A DNA stretch of 64,000 nt, from assembly GCA_025642065.1 (NCBI GenBank), contig JAODUP010000271.1:701001-765000 (forward strand), written 5' to 3'. The DNA comes from Paralvinella palmiformis. Its lineage: Eukaryota; Annelida; Polychaeta; Terebellida; Alvinellidae. Under the pieces are notes generated by a model. It had not been told where the DNA came from, ran no database searches, and saw nothing but the letters and a program-made list of their open reading frames with translations. Made by a program: the position numbers and the translations under genes. Below, one piece after another: positions 37,801-51,090 of the stretch (position 1 is the first letter of the stretch; every line of letters begins with the position of its first letter).

Positions 37801-40458
37801 TCACTGAGCTAGAATCCATGCAGCTAATTAATTATGCGACAGCATATGCACGCCTGCTCAGTGCAGCCACACATATTAGAATAATGATGACCTCGCATAG
37901 AACATTAAGCCTCAGCGGTGAGTTCAGATTCAGCACATGGCTATCCATCAGTTTATTATATCATTTCGTGTGTTGACAACTGCCTACGTCGAGATAAGAA
38001 GCTTCCACCTTCTTCAGTTTTCATGATAAATGTTAAGAAAAGATTTGACTGTCTTTTTGTGTTTTAAGGGATGAATGCATCCACGTTCTGCCTATATCCG
38101 TAAATCTATGGCAACACAGACTCGCTTGTTAAAGCTGCTAGCAGTAGCAGTCGAGCAAAATATAGCCACCACCTCATCGGTTTCCAGTTTATGGGTTTCT
38201 TGAATCTGACTCATCTTTCATGAGATGTCGCTAAAATCATATATCAGCTGGGTTATCTTCTTTCCTCAAAACTGTAATGGTCTCCCACGGGGCGTGCAAG
38301 ATTGACATGCGACCATATGCGGTTTGCCCAAAATATAAATATGTTGATGACGTCAGTATCCAGATTTGTTGACCATTAGCACGCGTGGAATTTACGGAGA
38401 GAGAACGAAGAATATTGAATATCCATGAGGATTGTAAAAAATACGCGTGCATGCGATTAAATAATCCCTGTATTGTGCTGGTTATTAGAGATTAATTCTG
38501 GCAGTGGCCATGCAGAGTTTGCTGATTGGTTACGTCGTGCTCCAAAAGACGTATTTCGTGCGTACTACTGCATCAGTCAACGAATTTTAGATGTTAGAAA
38601 TATGGGCGAACGTAGTACCGTGAAATGTCACGACGGCGACACAAAGCATATCGCCAACATGAAAGAATCTAGTTCATCGTCAAAGAAGATTGTCGCAGTG
38701 CCTTGATGTCAACTGTTGTTCATCAGGTCGGTGGCTAATCCGTTTGATCGTTTCCGGATTCGTTACTAGACGGACGCACCGATGTCCTGGGTTCAATAAA
38801 TGGTTATATAATTAATGTACATGCTGCATCTATCGTCATCAACGTAAATTGATATTTAATTAGCATGGAAGTTTTATTGTGAAAGCATGGAAATGGCATG
38901 GCATTTTATAGTTGCTGAAGTATATGAACCCTGTAATAGTCGATAGTCTATTTCACAAAAATATTACAACTAGAATCTAAGCATCAGATTAAACTTATAT
39001 ATTAAATAATTTTAATAGTTGATAAACTATGACATTTATTGAAATTTATGTTATCATTGTGTTTGTTGGAGAATGGATATATCGCGCTGCTTTAATGGGG
39101 TGCCCCCGTATTCTAGCGGTAGCCTGATGGACTACAGATCACTACCACCCGTGTTCGAATATCGGCGTGGGTATACCTGAAGGATGTTTCATCGTTGACT
39201 TCACTTCATTACCTGTGGGGGTCGCTCGGCCCTTTTAGCCTACCATGTGCACAAAAGTGGCCGTAAAATATCGATCATCGTCATCATTACTCTGGTTTAA
39301 TGAGTTAATAATTACATGCAGTTTTAACATGAGATGATTCGTGTTATACTAAATATTTTATAACTCTTACTAATTATCAGTTCAGAGAAATCAACAGAAT
39401 AAATGTTTTTTTTTAATCTTAGGAATTCAATGCCCATTAGATGTATGAATTTTCTAGTTGATTCAATTTACCAATAATAACAACAGTAACATTTTTCTCA
39501 GGATCAACCAATGAATATCACCTATATATATATATATATATATATATATCGCGTCCATTATGATGTGTATATCTAGTTTAGACTATAATATCTATCAAGA
39601 TATTATTATTATTACTTGTATTTTTGTTCAGTGGTTGATATTTTGTTAAGAATAGTTCTTTTATTAATATAATTACTTTATTGTTAATATTATGTTAATT
39701 ATGAATGTGGCTATATATTGATGTTAAAGTGCACCTTGATAGCGAAGTCGATAGTGTTAAATTCTAAATTTTAATAATGGTTCAAAATAGTGTGTTGCAT
39801 TTATATGAGTCTTTCCATTCGGTTCATCCCTTGGCCATATATCAAAGAAAAACTTTCTTAGAAAATGTCAATATGAGAATGAAATATTTTTATCAGTGTT
39901 GAAACACCCCACAGAAACATCAACATTGTGATTTGAGCTTATAACCTGGACATCTGCAATAGAGTGCTTTCCCAGTTAATTGATAGTTGAGTATGAGGTG
40001 TGCGAGCGCACGCGTGCGCACGTGTGTGTGTGTGTGTGTTTGTGGAGAGAGGGGGGTGCTGTTTTTATAGATTATGTGTTAACAAAAGCATAATATGTAT
40101 ATGCCAATTAAAATAATGATAAAACTTGAAGAGGAATGTGATAAATAGTGCTTTAAAAATTAATTATTATGTTTTATTATTGTTATTATTATTAGTATTA
40201 TTATTATGTTTAAATAATTTATCAAAATGAATAGCACACTTAACACATACTAAGTGTTAAATTGCAGGAAAGGAAGTTTATTGGTGGCGCCATGCAGTTG
40301 TCGACAAAGATGGCTGTTCGTCTTGGAGATAGAGTGAAGTTAGGCCATAGAGTTGTGTCTGTAGAACAGACTAATAGTGGTGTTCTTGTAACCTGTGCTA
40401 ATGGACAGAAATTTAAGGTATGATTGATAAAAAAAATATTAACCCCCCTCCCCCCCCC

Positions 40459-40491
<33 letters not shown>

Positions 40492-43400
40492 TATGTGTGT
40501 GTGTGTATTTTGTGTGTGTGGATATGTGTGTGTTGTGATAGTATTCTTCAAAAAGGCTTAACTTTTCACCCTGATCAAACAACAACTTGTGATGCACGAA
40601 CTATCGGACTTCGGTCCATATGGTTGATATAGGTAGGATTTGTTTAGCTATTCAAACCGAGAATGAAGCGGTGATCAGTATGACCAAATTACTACTGAAT
40701 ATAAACAGAGGTTCAACAGGTCCGGCATTACAAGCCATTATCTGATCGAAGTGAAATGTTAGGTCTCCTATATAGACTCTGGGCACAACAGCCAATATAA
40801 CAGTTTTAACTGAGTATGCAACGAATGTCTGACTGTATGAAAATAGAAAACTGAAGTCAGCGGCTGTGTGTGTGTGTGTGTGGGGGGTTATTGTTGACTT
40901 TAGGTTAGATTATACAAGCTGAATGACAATTTAATGCAAGAACATATACCTTCAGAAATAATGTTATTAAAATTATGAACGTTTTTCACTGAGTGAGAAT
41001 GAAAAATGTACGCTGATGACCTGTCCATTAAAATAATTTTCCAGTGAAGTCACCACTAATGAGGTATAGCACCTCGTTGTTAAGATATGAATAGCCTTAC
41101 AGAAGTTCGTAATTATTATAGGTAGCTATGTCAATTAGTGATCTAGGCCTCCCAATATCAAGACAGATATAACTGGTGCTGCAAAGCAAGGAAATGATTA
41201 AGTATGAATCTATCTTGATCGATTTCCGTGTTGCCGTATTTCATATATTGATACCATGATCAATGTTTGCCAACTTTCATCTGAGGGGAGGGGGGTCTTA
41301 AGCCAGATGAACGTTATCTCATCTGTGGTTAGACATTGATGTTCTGAGATGACCGCTTAACTTTTTTATGATAAATGTTGTGCATCCTTCATATTGGGGT
41401 TTTATTTTTCAATACTATTAAATACCTCCTGGTTTGTTATTATTAATAGTAGTAGTAGTAGTAGTAGTCGTTGTAGTAGTAGTATTATTATTTATTAATA
41501 TTATTGTTTAAATAGAGTCACTATGTAATTAGTGGCATGCCTCAAGTGTTACTTAATCAAGTGACCTTTGATCCACCATTGAGTCCTATGATGTTACAAA
41601 TGATCCAGAGAATGCCAATGGGTAGTATCATCAAGACAATGATGTTTTATAAGACTGCATTCTGGAAGGAGAAAGGTAATATTTTAATATTTTGCTCGCC
41701 AGAAATTAATACGATTATGTAGCATCTAAGAATAACTAACGTTAGGACCTGGGTAGGTCTTGATGATGATGATTGATGTTTTACGGCCACGTTTGTGCAC
41801 AAGGTTGGCTAAATGGGCCGAGCGATCTCCAAAGATAATGAAGCGAAGTCAAAGATGAAACAACCTTCAGATATGCCCACACCGAAATTAGAATACGGGT
41901 GGTAGTGATCTGTGGTCCAACACGCTACCGCTAGGCCACTGGGGCGCCCCTCTTTTGTCTTGAAATCTGTCATAAGTAAATATTTCTCGCCAAATTAAGC
42001 TTTTATAAATATTCATTATTCCTAAATAATAATGAACACCGAAGGTTAATATCTATTCCATAGAGAAAACAGTGTGTTGCTCAGCAGCTGCCACTTTTAC
42101 ACCCTTCTAATAATTTACCTGGCTACCCATCTTTTTCCCATTCAATCTTTTGTCGCAAGGGCAATAAATAAACTTTCATTACCAAAATGTATTTACAATA
42201 AGTTATATAGAAATGGCGGAGAGCTGATATTTATTACATAGGCCAGAGTGAAGTCGGTTAGAATCAGTAACATAGAAAGGTGAAATGTTGGCCACTAAAT
42301 GTATATGTGGTAGATCGAGTGTGACAAACGTCGTCCAAATGTAGTGAGGATAAGGTAAAAATATTAAATACCTGCCAAGTATAGCTGGGTGAGGATTTGA
42401 AGCCTGGTGCTAGAGATATGTGGGATCTATTAACTATGTTGTTCAGCCACGTAAATCACAAATTACCATCAGAAAATATCTAATAAATTGCCATACTGAA
42501 CGTATACATTATATTCAGATAATATGACATAATGTACTTTAAATGTACTTACCTAGTTTATGTTGAAATGGATCAAATGAGAATTTTAATGATAGGTAAA
42601 AACTCACGAAGCTAAAATTCTTACTACATTGTCTGTTGAAGACTATTTATTTTCATGTTTCAATATTTAATACAGATGTCGTAGTAGAAACATCGATGCA
42701 GTATATAGACTTAATAAATTCCGTTTAGAACCAGAATTTATTGTTATAGATTTGGCTTCGAATAATCCATATATTACTATAATGCGAAATATAACAAAGC
42801 CAAAGTCTTTTGTCCTGTATGTTGGGTGTAGGGTTGCTAAAGATAGAAAGATGTGTATGTGTGGAAATACTCTCAGTTATTGTTCTTTATATCAGGTGTA
42901 TGTGGTGAAATGGTCACAGATCGTGGCCCTGTTCTGTACTGTGTGGATGACACAAAGCCTGATGGTTCCCATCCTTGTATAATGGGCTTTATTCTGGCTA
43001 ATCACGCCAGAGAGCTGGCAAATATGACTCCAGAACAAAGGTAGTATTTCCCGATATGACATAATTTTGATTATTTTTAGTCAAATCTTAATTGTATGGA
43101 GCAATGTAATTGACAGAGTGATAGCTGGGTGTTTTACTTTAAATAACACTCTCACGATTAGACTCAACCTTTATATTGTATATCGCAAACATCTTTTCTT
43201 TCATCTTTAGGAAGGATGCAATCATCCATCACTATGCCAAGATGTTTAATGACAAGCGTTTTCTTCAGGTATTGTAAACCTTTATATGAAATGTTAAATA
43301 TCGATTAAACAGTGAAAGAACACTTTGGATAAATCCGGAATAGACCTATACCTAATGTACCAGTGATAAATGTTCAGTTAATTCCCAACATTAATGAAAT

Positions 43401-44455
43401 AAACACAGACTTCATAACAAAACCAGAGATTATAACAGCATTTATTAAATGTTAAAAATTGGAAACGTGGAGCCAAAGATGATATATTAGCGCACAATTG
43501 TTGAAAACAGATATGATGACAACTGTAACTTGATTCTAGTTTGATTCAAAACAATTTGTGAACAAGAACAAGTACCAAAGATATGGAAAGAGGGACTGAT
43601 TTTTAAAATATTAAAGAAAGGTAACCTTACAGAATGTGGAAACCGAAGAAAAATTATTATAATATCAATCTCCAGTAAATTGTTCGGAAGAGTATTAATA
43701 AACCAAATTAGAGATGGAATTGACAACAAATAATAATACATTTAAATACAGAACTGGATTTAAAATAAACAAAATTAAAACACGGGTGTTGAGGATGTCA
43801 GTAACCAAGAATTCAATGAGTCGTGAACATTAGCAAACATAAAGGAGGGTGTGGTGATATTATCAACAGAGTACAGAAAGCAACGACATGGTTCATGAAA
43901 ATCAAACGCATATGGAGCTCAAATATATACACGTTAAAAATAATTTATTACATTTTTTTATTCAATACGATGCTTTGTCACACTAGTATAATTATATGGA
44001 TGTAAAAACGGAAAGTAAACAAAATTGACAACAAAACACTCCCAGTACAGCTGTCTCAAAATAATTCAAAAAATTATATATCCAAGATTAATTACAAGCA
44101 TAGATTATGGAAAGATAAAAAAGAGAAGTGTGAATATAGAGAAAGTAAGGTGTAACTGAATCGGGCACATAATGAGAAGGAATGAAAATGACTCGTGTCT
44201 GACAGTACTGACAAGGAAACAACATGGAGGATAGTATAAAAAGAACTAAAACAATTGTGATGGGCTACACAGAGAAACACATTGACATATAGCATAATAA
44301 CACAGCAGCTTTATGGGCCACAAAGCCCGAAAGAGGATAGCTAGCTAGTTAAACAGTGAAGAGATCATAATCACTTAATATGTTTTCTCGTTATATTTAA
44401 TAATGATATGTTACTGTCAAATGGGACTTTATAAAGTAAGTGTTTTGTGATGATG

Positions 44456-44494
<39 letters not shown>

Positions 44495-46555
44495 AACAAG
44501 TTTGCATATTTGACAGATAACTTTTAAGTGTTGATATAATTAACTTAATACGCATTGTTATTGTAGCCATTGAATTATGTTGAAAAAAACTGGGCTGAAG
44601 AGGAATATTCTGGAGGCTGTTATGTCAGTGTAATGCCACCTGGTGTACTAACATCTTTTGGACAGTGAGTGATAATGTTTGATAAGATATTATATTAAAA
44701 CTGTAAAACCATCTTTATGTCCATCTGATTTTCTATTCATTGATAGAGGTAGCTTTGGGGGGGGGGGGGGGGGTGGCCTGTCTCTTTTATGATTTAAGTT
44801 TAGTCTTTCTATGAAATAATCTTTAATTCATTATATTTATGTTTTGTTCAATTATAATTATAAATTTATCTCAACTAATTACAGTTTTAAACAATTGTGA
44901 GGGAAATTTTGTCATTTAAGTTTTAATCGCTAAATAGTTATAAAATTAACATTAAATGAAATTATTAATAACATTGTTATTCAACATATATCTGTTTTCC
45001 ATGATCACACTCAAGTCTTTATTCGATTTGTTTTACTTCCGTAGAATATATTGTTAATTATAGTTTTTGTACAGTACAGACGTATTTATCTTTTAGTATT
45101 ATACGTGATCCACATGGCAGAGTACATTTTGCTGGTACAGAGTGTGCCACTTATTGGGCAGGTTATATGGAAGGTGCTATCCAATCAGGTGAAAGAGCTG
45201 CCAGAGAGGTACGTTAACCATATTGATTTGGGTCATTTGTACACACATATCAGGGATGGGGTAATCGCAATCGGTAATTGTAGTCAATTACAAGATCTCA
45301 AGTAATCGTAAATCGCTTTTCCCACATACACTGTAATCGTAGTCAGCGATTACTTTCACGATTACACAAGCTATTTGATTATTTACCACGTTATATCATG
45401 CCAGAGATATGGTTTCTCACGTAATCCCCGGGCTGTCGCTTATTCAGCACAGGCTCTATGTTGGAGTAGTTTAGAAACCTATTCTCCCATCACTCACAGG
45501 GGAGTAGTACGAAAAGATGGAGCCTAAATACCTGAGAGTGGTCAATGTCGGAGTGTTTTACGTCCTCAGTGGGTCTTAACGTACCCCATTTAATTTTAAT
45601 TTTGCACCAAGTGCCAGGTGCTTTACCCCTATGCACGTTGTAAACCTTTCCCCAAACAAATGGTGTCATTTCCGAGATTTTTTAATTGCCTGCAAAAAAG
45701 TTTAAAACCTTTGCTGGGATCGAACCTGTGACCCTTTGCACCAAGTGCCGGGTGCTTTACCCCTATGCCATCGGAGCTCACCATTTACCCATTGACGAAC
45801 TGGTGTCATATTTATACACGTGATGATTTCTCAGTTTATTGGTTCTATAAACATGAAAGGAAAATGTGTTGAAACGCCGTTTCAGATGTTGCCGGTATTA
45901 GAAGTCACGTAAACAGGCATTTCAGATTAACTCGTGTTGTTTTCACATAGTTAAGCCAAAGTTAGTCACACAGCTAGTAAACGTGCATGGCTTCTTTGTG
46001 ACACCGTCGTTTTAACTACAGCTCTTAACGACCCCTGATTGGCCAGCTGTCGGGTGACAAGCAACCAATTAAATTAACGCATGCAATAATGAACATAAAC
46101 AATTCCGTGATGAATATCGTTACTAAATATTTATTTTCCAAATATTCAAATAATTCCAATTCTCTATACATGTACGATAACGTGTTTAAATGGAATATTA
46201 GTACTTTGATGTCCTTCCGTTCTGTCTGCTTCCAAATATGCTACAGGATGTTTAATAGCCCTCACATATCACACCTCTGTTCCATTTTTCTGCACCTATT
46301 GTTATCAATCATTCACTCCATCTTCTCATAGCATGTTATTGCTATATATTTTTCCAGGTGCTGTGTCTCTTGAACAAGATTAATGAGAGTGATATCGATC
46401 AAGAGGAACCATTGTTGGCCGAGTTCCCAGAACATCCTGTAAACGTGACTATCATAGAACACATGCTGCCTTCTGTATCCAGCTTCTTGTGGTGTACTGG
46501 AGCTGTACTAACTTGTCTAGTGGCTTGGTACATCCCCAAATATATTTTGAAATGA
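33501..46555 (+). CDS. MAO: Monoamine oxidase (MAO), complete 13-exon gene
   Basis: Flavin enzyme that oxidatively deaminates biogenic amines (serotonin, octopamine, dopamine and similar) at the mitochondrial outer membrane. Exons: 33501-33537, 33742-33839, 34330-34467, 35502-35606, 37258-37349, 37474-37615, 40268-40417, 41516-41675, 42896-43040, 43211-43268, 44567-44664, 45097-45208, 46358-46555. All introns are GT-AG and the phases join to 510 codons plus stop; family members are about 520 aa. Seen in order: the FAD-binding motif [66 protein letters not shown] (conserved active-site lysine), the flavin-attachment cysteine SGGCY with the first cage tyrosine, and [17 protein letters not shown] with the second. 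The C-terminus has a hydrophobic anchor ([17 protein letters not shown]) and a basic end. The start is the first ATG, just before the nucleotide-binding fold. It cannot be typed as MAO-A or MAO-B; invertebrates usually have a single pre-duplication gene. Confidence 0.96.
34830..34893. repeat. (CA)n(TA)n microsatellite in MAO intron 3
   Basis: CA dinucleotides run into TA dinucleotides. The TA part is shared with arm A. Confidence 0.93.
35949..36010. repeat. (GAGT)n microsatellite in MAO intron 4
   Basis: About fifteen near-perfect tandem GAGT units. Confidence 0.95.
37635..38933 (+). mobile_element. hAT-like element in MAO intron 6
   Basis: Starts CAGGGTTTG and ends, in reverse complement, CAGGGTTCA; CAGGG ends are typical of hAT elements. 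AGCATGGAA-type motifs recur just inside both ends (37668, 37716, 38863, 38885), as subterminal binding sites do. The frame 38473-38706 encodes [38 protein letters not shown] and [13 protein letters not shown], resembling the N-terminal C2H2/BED finger of hAT-related transposases, with one cysteine altered. The rest of the transposase is absent. No convincing 8-bp target duplication was seen. Confidence 0.6.
39097..39288 (+). mobile_element. tRNA-derived SINE, second family
   Basis: Box A TCTAGCGGTAGCCTG and box B GTGTTCGAATATC, then a conserved body with GTCGCTCGGCCC and CCATGTGCACAAAAGTGGCC, ending in an ATC/TCA-rich tail. Other copies are at 41757-41950 (minus) and 51723-51918. Confidence 0.85.
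39518..39549. repeat. (AT)n microsatellite
   Basis: TA dinucleotide run in MAO intron 6. Confidence 0.9.
40472..40530. repeat. (GA)n(GT)n microsatellite just after MAO exon 7
   Basis: CCCC tracts, CA, then GA and GT repeats begin about 25 bases downstream of the exon 7 donor. Confidence 0.9.
41757..41950 (-). mobile_element. tRNA-derived SINE, second family, minus strand
   Basis: Inverted copy of the family at 39097, in MAO intron 8. In reverse complement it starts GGGGCGCCCCAGTGGCCTAG and includes the same GGCCCATTTAGCC and GTGGCCGTAAAA body motifs. Confidence 0.85.
43530..44300 (+). mobile_element. LINE RT remnant in MAO intron 10
   Basis: Plus-strand pieces read [20 protein letters not shown], then [20 protein letters not shown] (RT N-terminal half), and after a large internal deletion [17 protein letters not shown] and RCN(W)IGHIMRRN (C-terminal end). 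Catalytic motifs A-C are missing. The C-terminal part is repeated in inverted orientation at 20250-20523. Confidence 0.8.
44457..44491. repeat. (AT)n microsatellite in MAO intron 10
   Basis: Matches the run at 20079-20108 in the inverted arm. Confidence 0.9.
45426..45790 (-). mobile_element. tRNA-derived SINE, first family, arm B copy
   Basis: Reverse complement of the SINE at 18698-19064, in MAO intron 12. It has a second partial copy of its head (CACCAAGTGCCAGGTGCTTT and CACCAAGTGCCGGGTGCTTT), so it looks partly duplicated. The left target repeat is lost; the right one (ATTTACCCATTG) remains at about 45782. Confidence 0.82.
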
Positions 46556-48361
46556 TTCCAGCACCACAGCTGAGATAATACTTGAGCTAATCATTGAAAA
46601 TAATCTAAGATCGTGTATTTTTGGTTTCTGATGTCTATTAATATTATATAAGGACAATTCTATCTTTATATTATTTTTATCTTCTGTTTAATTATTTTGC
46701 ATATTTTTTTAATATTTGATATACTATTGTGTAATTGTGTAATTTTGCACAATTTAGCATTAATTGAATAGTTTAAATAATTTAAATTTTTGTAAACAGT
46801 ATATTCAGAGTTAAAGAATTATACTTACTTTAAGGGGTATACATGTATCAAGGAAGTAGTGAATGTTTAAGTGCATAATGCTGAGGTGTGACTAATACAT
46901 GCAGAAATGATATAATTGTACATCATTTTGTTTAACAATACACTTTTCTATAAATTTGTAATATTTGTCAATAAGTAAGTTCGTTTAAGTCATGAGGTTA
47001 TTACTATGAATGAACATGTTACACTGTCTACTATCATCTTAAGAACATTCTATGTTAAAGCCATTCTTACAAGAAGAAGAAATTGATGCAGTAGTCCAGT
47101 CCTTTGTTATATCTTGTGTAGACTATTATAACATCAGATTATAGATCCAAATAAATCCTACAATGAAAAAGGTATGGTGGAGCTTACATATTGACACTGT
47201 CACAATAAGTGCTAATAAGTTTGACCAAGCGTGTAGTTTGTGCTTGAGTGAGCACTGGTTAGTGAGTCTGGGGTGTGTCTTGGTCATTGTGCTTTAAATT
47301 GTATGGTATGTGTACAATGTCCGTCTGGGTCTTACCATAAGGCCGATAATTCTGTAATTTTGCCAGGGGTTTAAACCGCATTCTGGAGCTCTAAAAATAT
47401 GATCATTTTAGATATTATGAATATATGTAAATAGAAAAGGTGATATATAAATTATTAACAGGTTAAATATACCAAAATGTGTAATATGATGTAACGGTTG
47501 TTTGAAATTTGATACTTTTCTTAATATGTTGATTGACAGGCTAAGTGTTCAATTGTCGGTTTATTGTAGTTCCTCCGGGAGACCTTCCTAGTACGATCAT
47601 GCGACGTCTGTTATTCCATTTGTTTATTTTAAATTTGGTCAGAATTCATTGATTTGTTTTATCAACCTTCTGGTCATGCCACCTCACAGGTATTAAACTA
47701 GCTACAAAACTTGTATACTGAGTACCTATTTACAATTATTTTAGTTAAGCTGAATCTCTTGCTGATATTTCTTCCAACCTATTTAATCGACGAATCGCCG
47801 TCAACAAAACGATCTTGTTCACACAAAAAAAAGATAAGCCAATAGCAACAAATGTTTATTTATTCAAGAAAAGGACATACATTGCAAATTAAATACAATA
47901 TAATTTAAATGACTCACTACTGTTGCACGAACGATTTCATTCGCAATGTTTCCAAGACAGTTATGCAATTTAAGAGAATAAATAAACGATTAAAATCAAT
48001 AATTTCCTACAATTGATGAGAGAGCTCATCGTTTCCAAAATAAAAACACCTCAATAATAATATATCAATGGATACATTTTCCCTTTTTTGTTAATACTGG
48101 GTTTATATGTTTCTATCTATTTATTTTGTTGATGCTTAAAGTGAGAGCAAACGATGACCAATGAAGTTAAGCAAATTCATGGTTGTATCTTTGATCGGGA
48201 ACCTTTACAATGGTGACGTACACGACCAGACGATTGTTATGTACACGAAGCACCTGATGTGGTAATGGCCTAGCTAATTTAATGGAGATGAAGAATAACC
48301 AGAAATGCCTTCTGTTGTGAAATCCGGAATTAGTGGAGAACTCACTTATCGTTCATTACAT
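46556..48361. other. MAO 3' region and intergenic sequence
   Basis: The 3' untranslated region begins here; no canonical AATAAA was found close by (AATAAG near 46970 is a possible variant). 46985-47150 is a short LINE RT fragment of the family at 1230-1992 (YYHLKNI, then a decayed SRxDY region). Nothing else is recognised. Confidence 0.45.
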
Positions 48362-48692
48362 TGGTACTCTGATAGCGCAGTGAATAGATCACCGCTCTTA
48401 TAACATTGATGTTGTGGTTTCGAACCCGGCTCATTTAATTTGTCGCTTACCTGTTAATTCTTCGTTGAAAATATCTTCTCATATGACCTAGGGACAGTGC
48501 TTTCATAAATCTACCAACATTGTGGGGGGGGGGGATTATGTTGGACTGAAGGACTTGTTAGGCAGGATTTTGCTTCATATGAGTAGCCCCTACCCCTCCA
48601 CTCAGTGTCTATCAATGTGTACTTCTGCCAGATAATGTGTACATTAGACACTTAGCCGACGTTGAATGCATAGCGCTATAACTGTGTAATGT
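48362..48692 (+). mobile_element. Probable tRNA-derived SINE, third family
   Basis: Head has box A CTGATAGCGCAGTGAATAG and box B GTTTCGAACCC at a tRNA-like distance. The 3' part ends in a TAGCGCTATAAC string like the ends of other retroposons here. Confidence 0.65.
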
Positions 48693-49079
48693 TTTAACGG
48701 TCTAACACCCCCTTTCTCTTCACTTACAGCAGGGAAGGCAGATCCAGAAGATTTAAATGAAATGAATAGTTTAACTCCCAAGACGGTCTTTGACGTCTAA
48801 CTGTAATTCAGAGAAATAGCAGAGCGATTTAAGGTATATAACTACAGAAGGGGAGTAACATACCCCCCAACAGTGTATGCTGAGAAATTAATTGCTGATT
48901 GGACCTTTAACTACATCAAACATCACTGCATCCTGTTAATCCAGTCTCCAGCGAGATGTGACCTCCTGACAATCGCCTTCGATTCTAAGTCAACAAATAT
49001 TAATCACTCGACGAGTTAGATAATTTAGAATTGTATGCATATAATTATGTTCGTGTTAAAGATGTGACTTATTGATGTT

Positions 49080-49082
<3 letters not shown>

Positions 49083-49127
<45 letters not shown>
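49083..49127. repeat. (TA)n microsatellite
   Basis: Pure TA dinucleotide run. Confidence 0.93.
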
Positions 49128-49129
<2 letters not shown>

Positions 49130-49231
49130 ATATAAGTGGTATATTTAGTAATTGGCTTTAGTTCTTTTCCTTAATTTAATTTCATTGAAGACAAAAAGTG
49201 TAATAATATTTGGATTCTGGAAGGAAAACTT

Positions 49232-49402
49232 CTACTCATGGTTGACTGATCTACTCACGGTTGACTGATCCTCTCACGATTGACTTATCTACTCATGGTT
49301 GACTAATCTACTCACAGTTGACTGATCTACTCACGGTTGACTTATCTTCTCACGGTTGACTGATCTACTCACGGTAGACTGATCTACTCACGGTTGACTG
49401 AT
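49232..49402. repeat. Minisatellite: nine copies of a 19-bp unit
   Basis: The unit CTACTCACGGTTGACTGAT repeats with no length change: 171 bases are exactly nine units. Variants are single substitutions (CACGG/CATGG/CACAG/CACGA, CTGAT/CTTAT/CTAAT). Confidence 0.96.
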
Positions 49403-51090
49403 CGTGTTAAAAAGTGCTACTATCTCTCACAGAATTAGCTACTAGCCGATAAAGATACTCAGGTCTGTGTTTTGGGATAGATAAAATAGGCACGCTCATC
49501 CTGGCTCCTGCATTTGTCAGGGACCCGCGACACCCATGTTAGTAAGTATATAAAAAATCGGTGAACTTTTATTCGTCTTTCCTCAAGTCTCAAGAGTCTC
49601 CGTACGATTGGTTTTATAAGTTATGTCTCGGAAAATATTATAAACTTTTCCGGAGATTAAATTCTCGGTGCACATCATTTGTGGCTGACCACATTAAATA
49701 GTACTGAATTAATTTTAAAAAGTGGAAAGCCATATTAGGATGTAATACATCACTGAACATCCCTTTTTGATAGCCCTTTGTGGGATAGGATGCTTCAGGC
49801 TGAGATCCGGTTTGTATTTGTCTAGAGATACATTGTTTGTTAACTGCTATCATTATTTATAGAACTATAAAGTTTGAGTTGTAAGTTTTTGTTTCAAAAT
49901 TAAATGCTTTTCAAGCTTTGTATGAAATCTGATTTTGTAGCTGGTCGTCTGTAACAATGATGCTAATACATTCCTCAATATTTGGCCCATTGTCATAATG
50001 AAGAAAGTTGCAGGAATTTCCCCCCGTGATTTAGCTCCAAATATGTTTGATGGTCAGCTCACGTAGTAACTGTAGGTCTTTATGTCGATTTGTTGGGGGG
50101 AGCCCTAGCCCCACTGTATTATTAGATGGTAATCTAGCCTTGACATCATCAGAAATAGTTGAGGTACAGAATGTGATAATCTGGTTAAGTTTGTAGTTGG
50201 TGGGGCTGGGCATTGCACTTCATGGATTGCCGATATTGTTTCACATCAACATTAATAGGATCTGCTGGGTTAAAGCGTTTTTTTTCTCTCACAAGAACAA
50301 GGTTCTCAAACTACTTGTTTTTCCTTATCAGTGAAGAACAGTTAACTGGGATTTCATGATGAACACCGGCACGAATTTTATTTCGTGAAGTGATAAAACC
50401 TTCATGTTTGAAATGGTTCTGTGAAGTTGTGTCTGAATAATTTTATGTAAGTCTCACTCAACGCATAAGACATGAAATAAATTGAATTGCAAGGTTGGAT
50501 TTATGACAGTCATTAACTTGTTTAGTGTCATAAACCTGTCGTAAAAGTGTCATAAATACCTTTATGACGTCATATACCGTCATAAACTGTCATAAACCTT
50601 TATTCACTATATTATGTGATTTTATTTTTTATAACTTTCATTTTTTAATCTATTTTGCTTAGAATCAATTGTGGACTATAATTATATCAGAATTAGTATA
50701 TTTATATATTACAAACTTGAATATAAAATAATATTGTATCTTGATCTCTCTTACAGTTTTTTTTTCAATTCTGTAATAACATAAATAATTTGGAGGTATC
50801 TTTTGGAGGTAATCTGAGCCTCTTCTGGGTGATATTGGTGGATGCTACAGTATCACTATCCGTGGCTTGATTGTGTAGATTACAGTGGCGGCTCTACAGG
50901 GGGTCCCGGGCGGGACCCCGTCACATTTCAGGGGATCAGAACCCCACCGCCATCTCTAGTAGGGATCCTCCATCTTTAAATCCAATATACCATTCGGCGA
51001 CATAATAACTAGTTGTAATACTGCGAATTTTTCATTCTTAAATAACCACACATTGAGTATTGTGTATTGTGTGTCTAATAGTATTATTAT

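Noticed and set aside
45051..45305. 84-aa frame identical to one at 19218-19472 (minus)
   Set aside because: Wrong frame of MAO exon 12; the identity reflects the inverted duplication, not a separate gene.
49232..49402. CRISPR-like array
   Set aside because: Units are adjacent with no spacers; it is a plain minisatellite in animal DNA.
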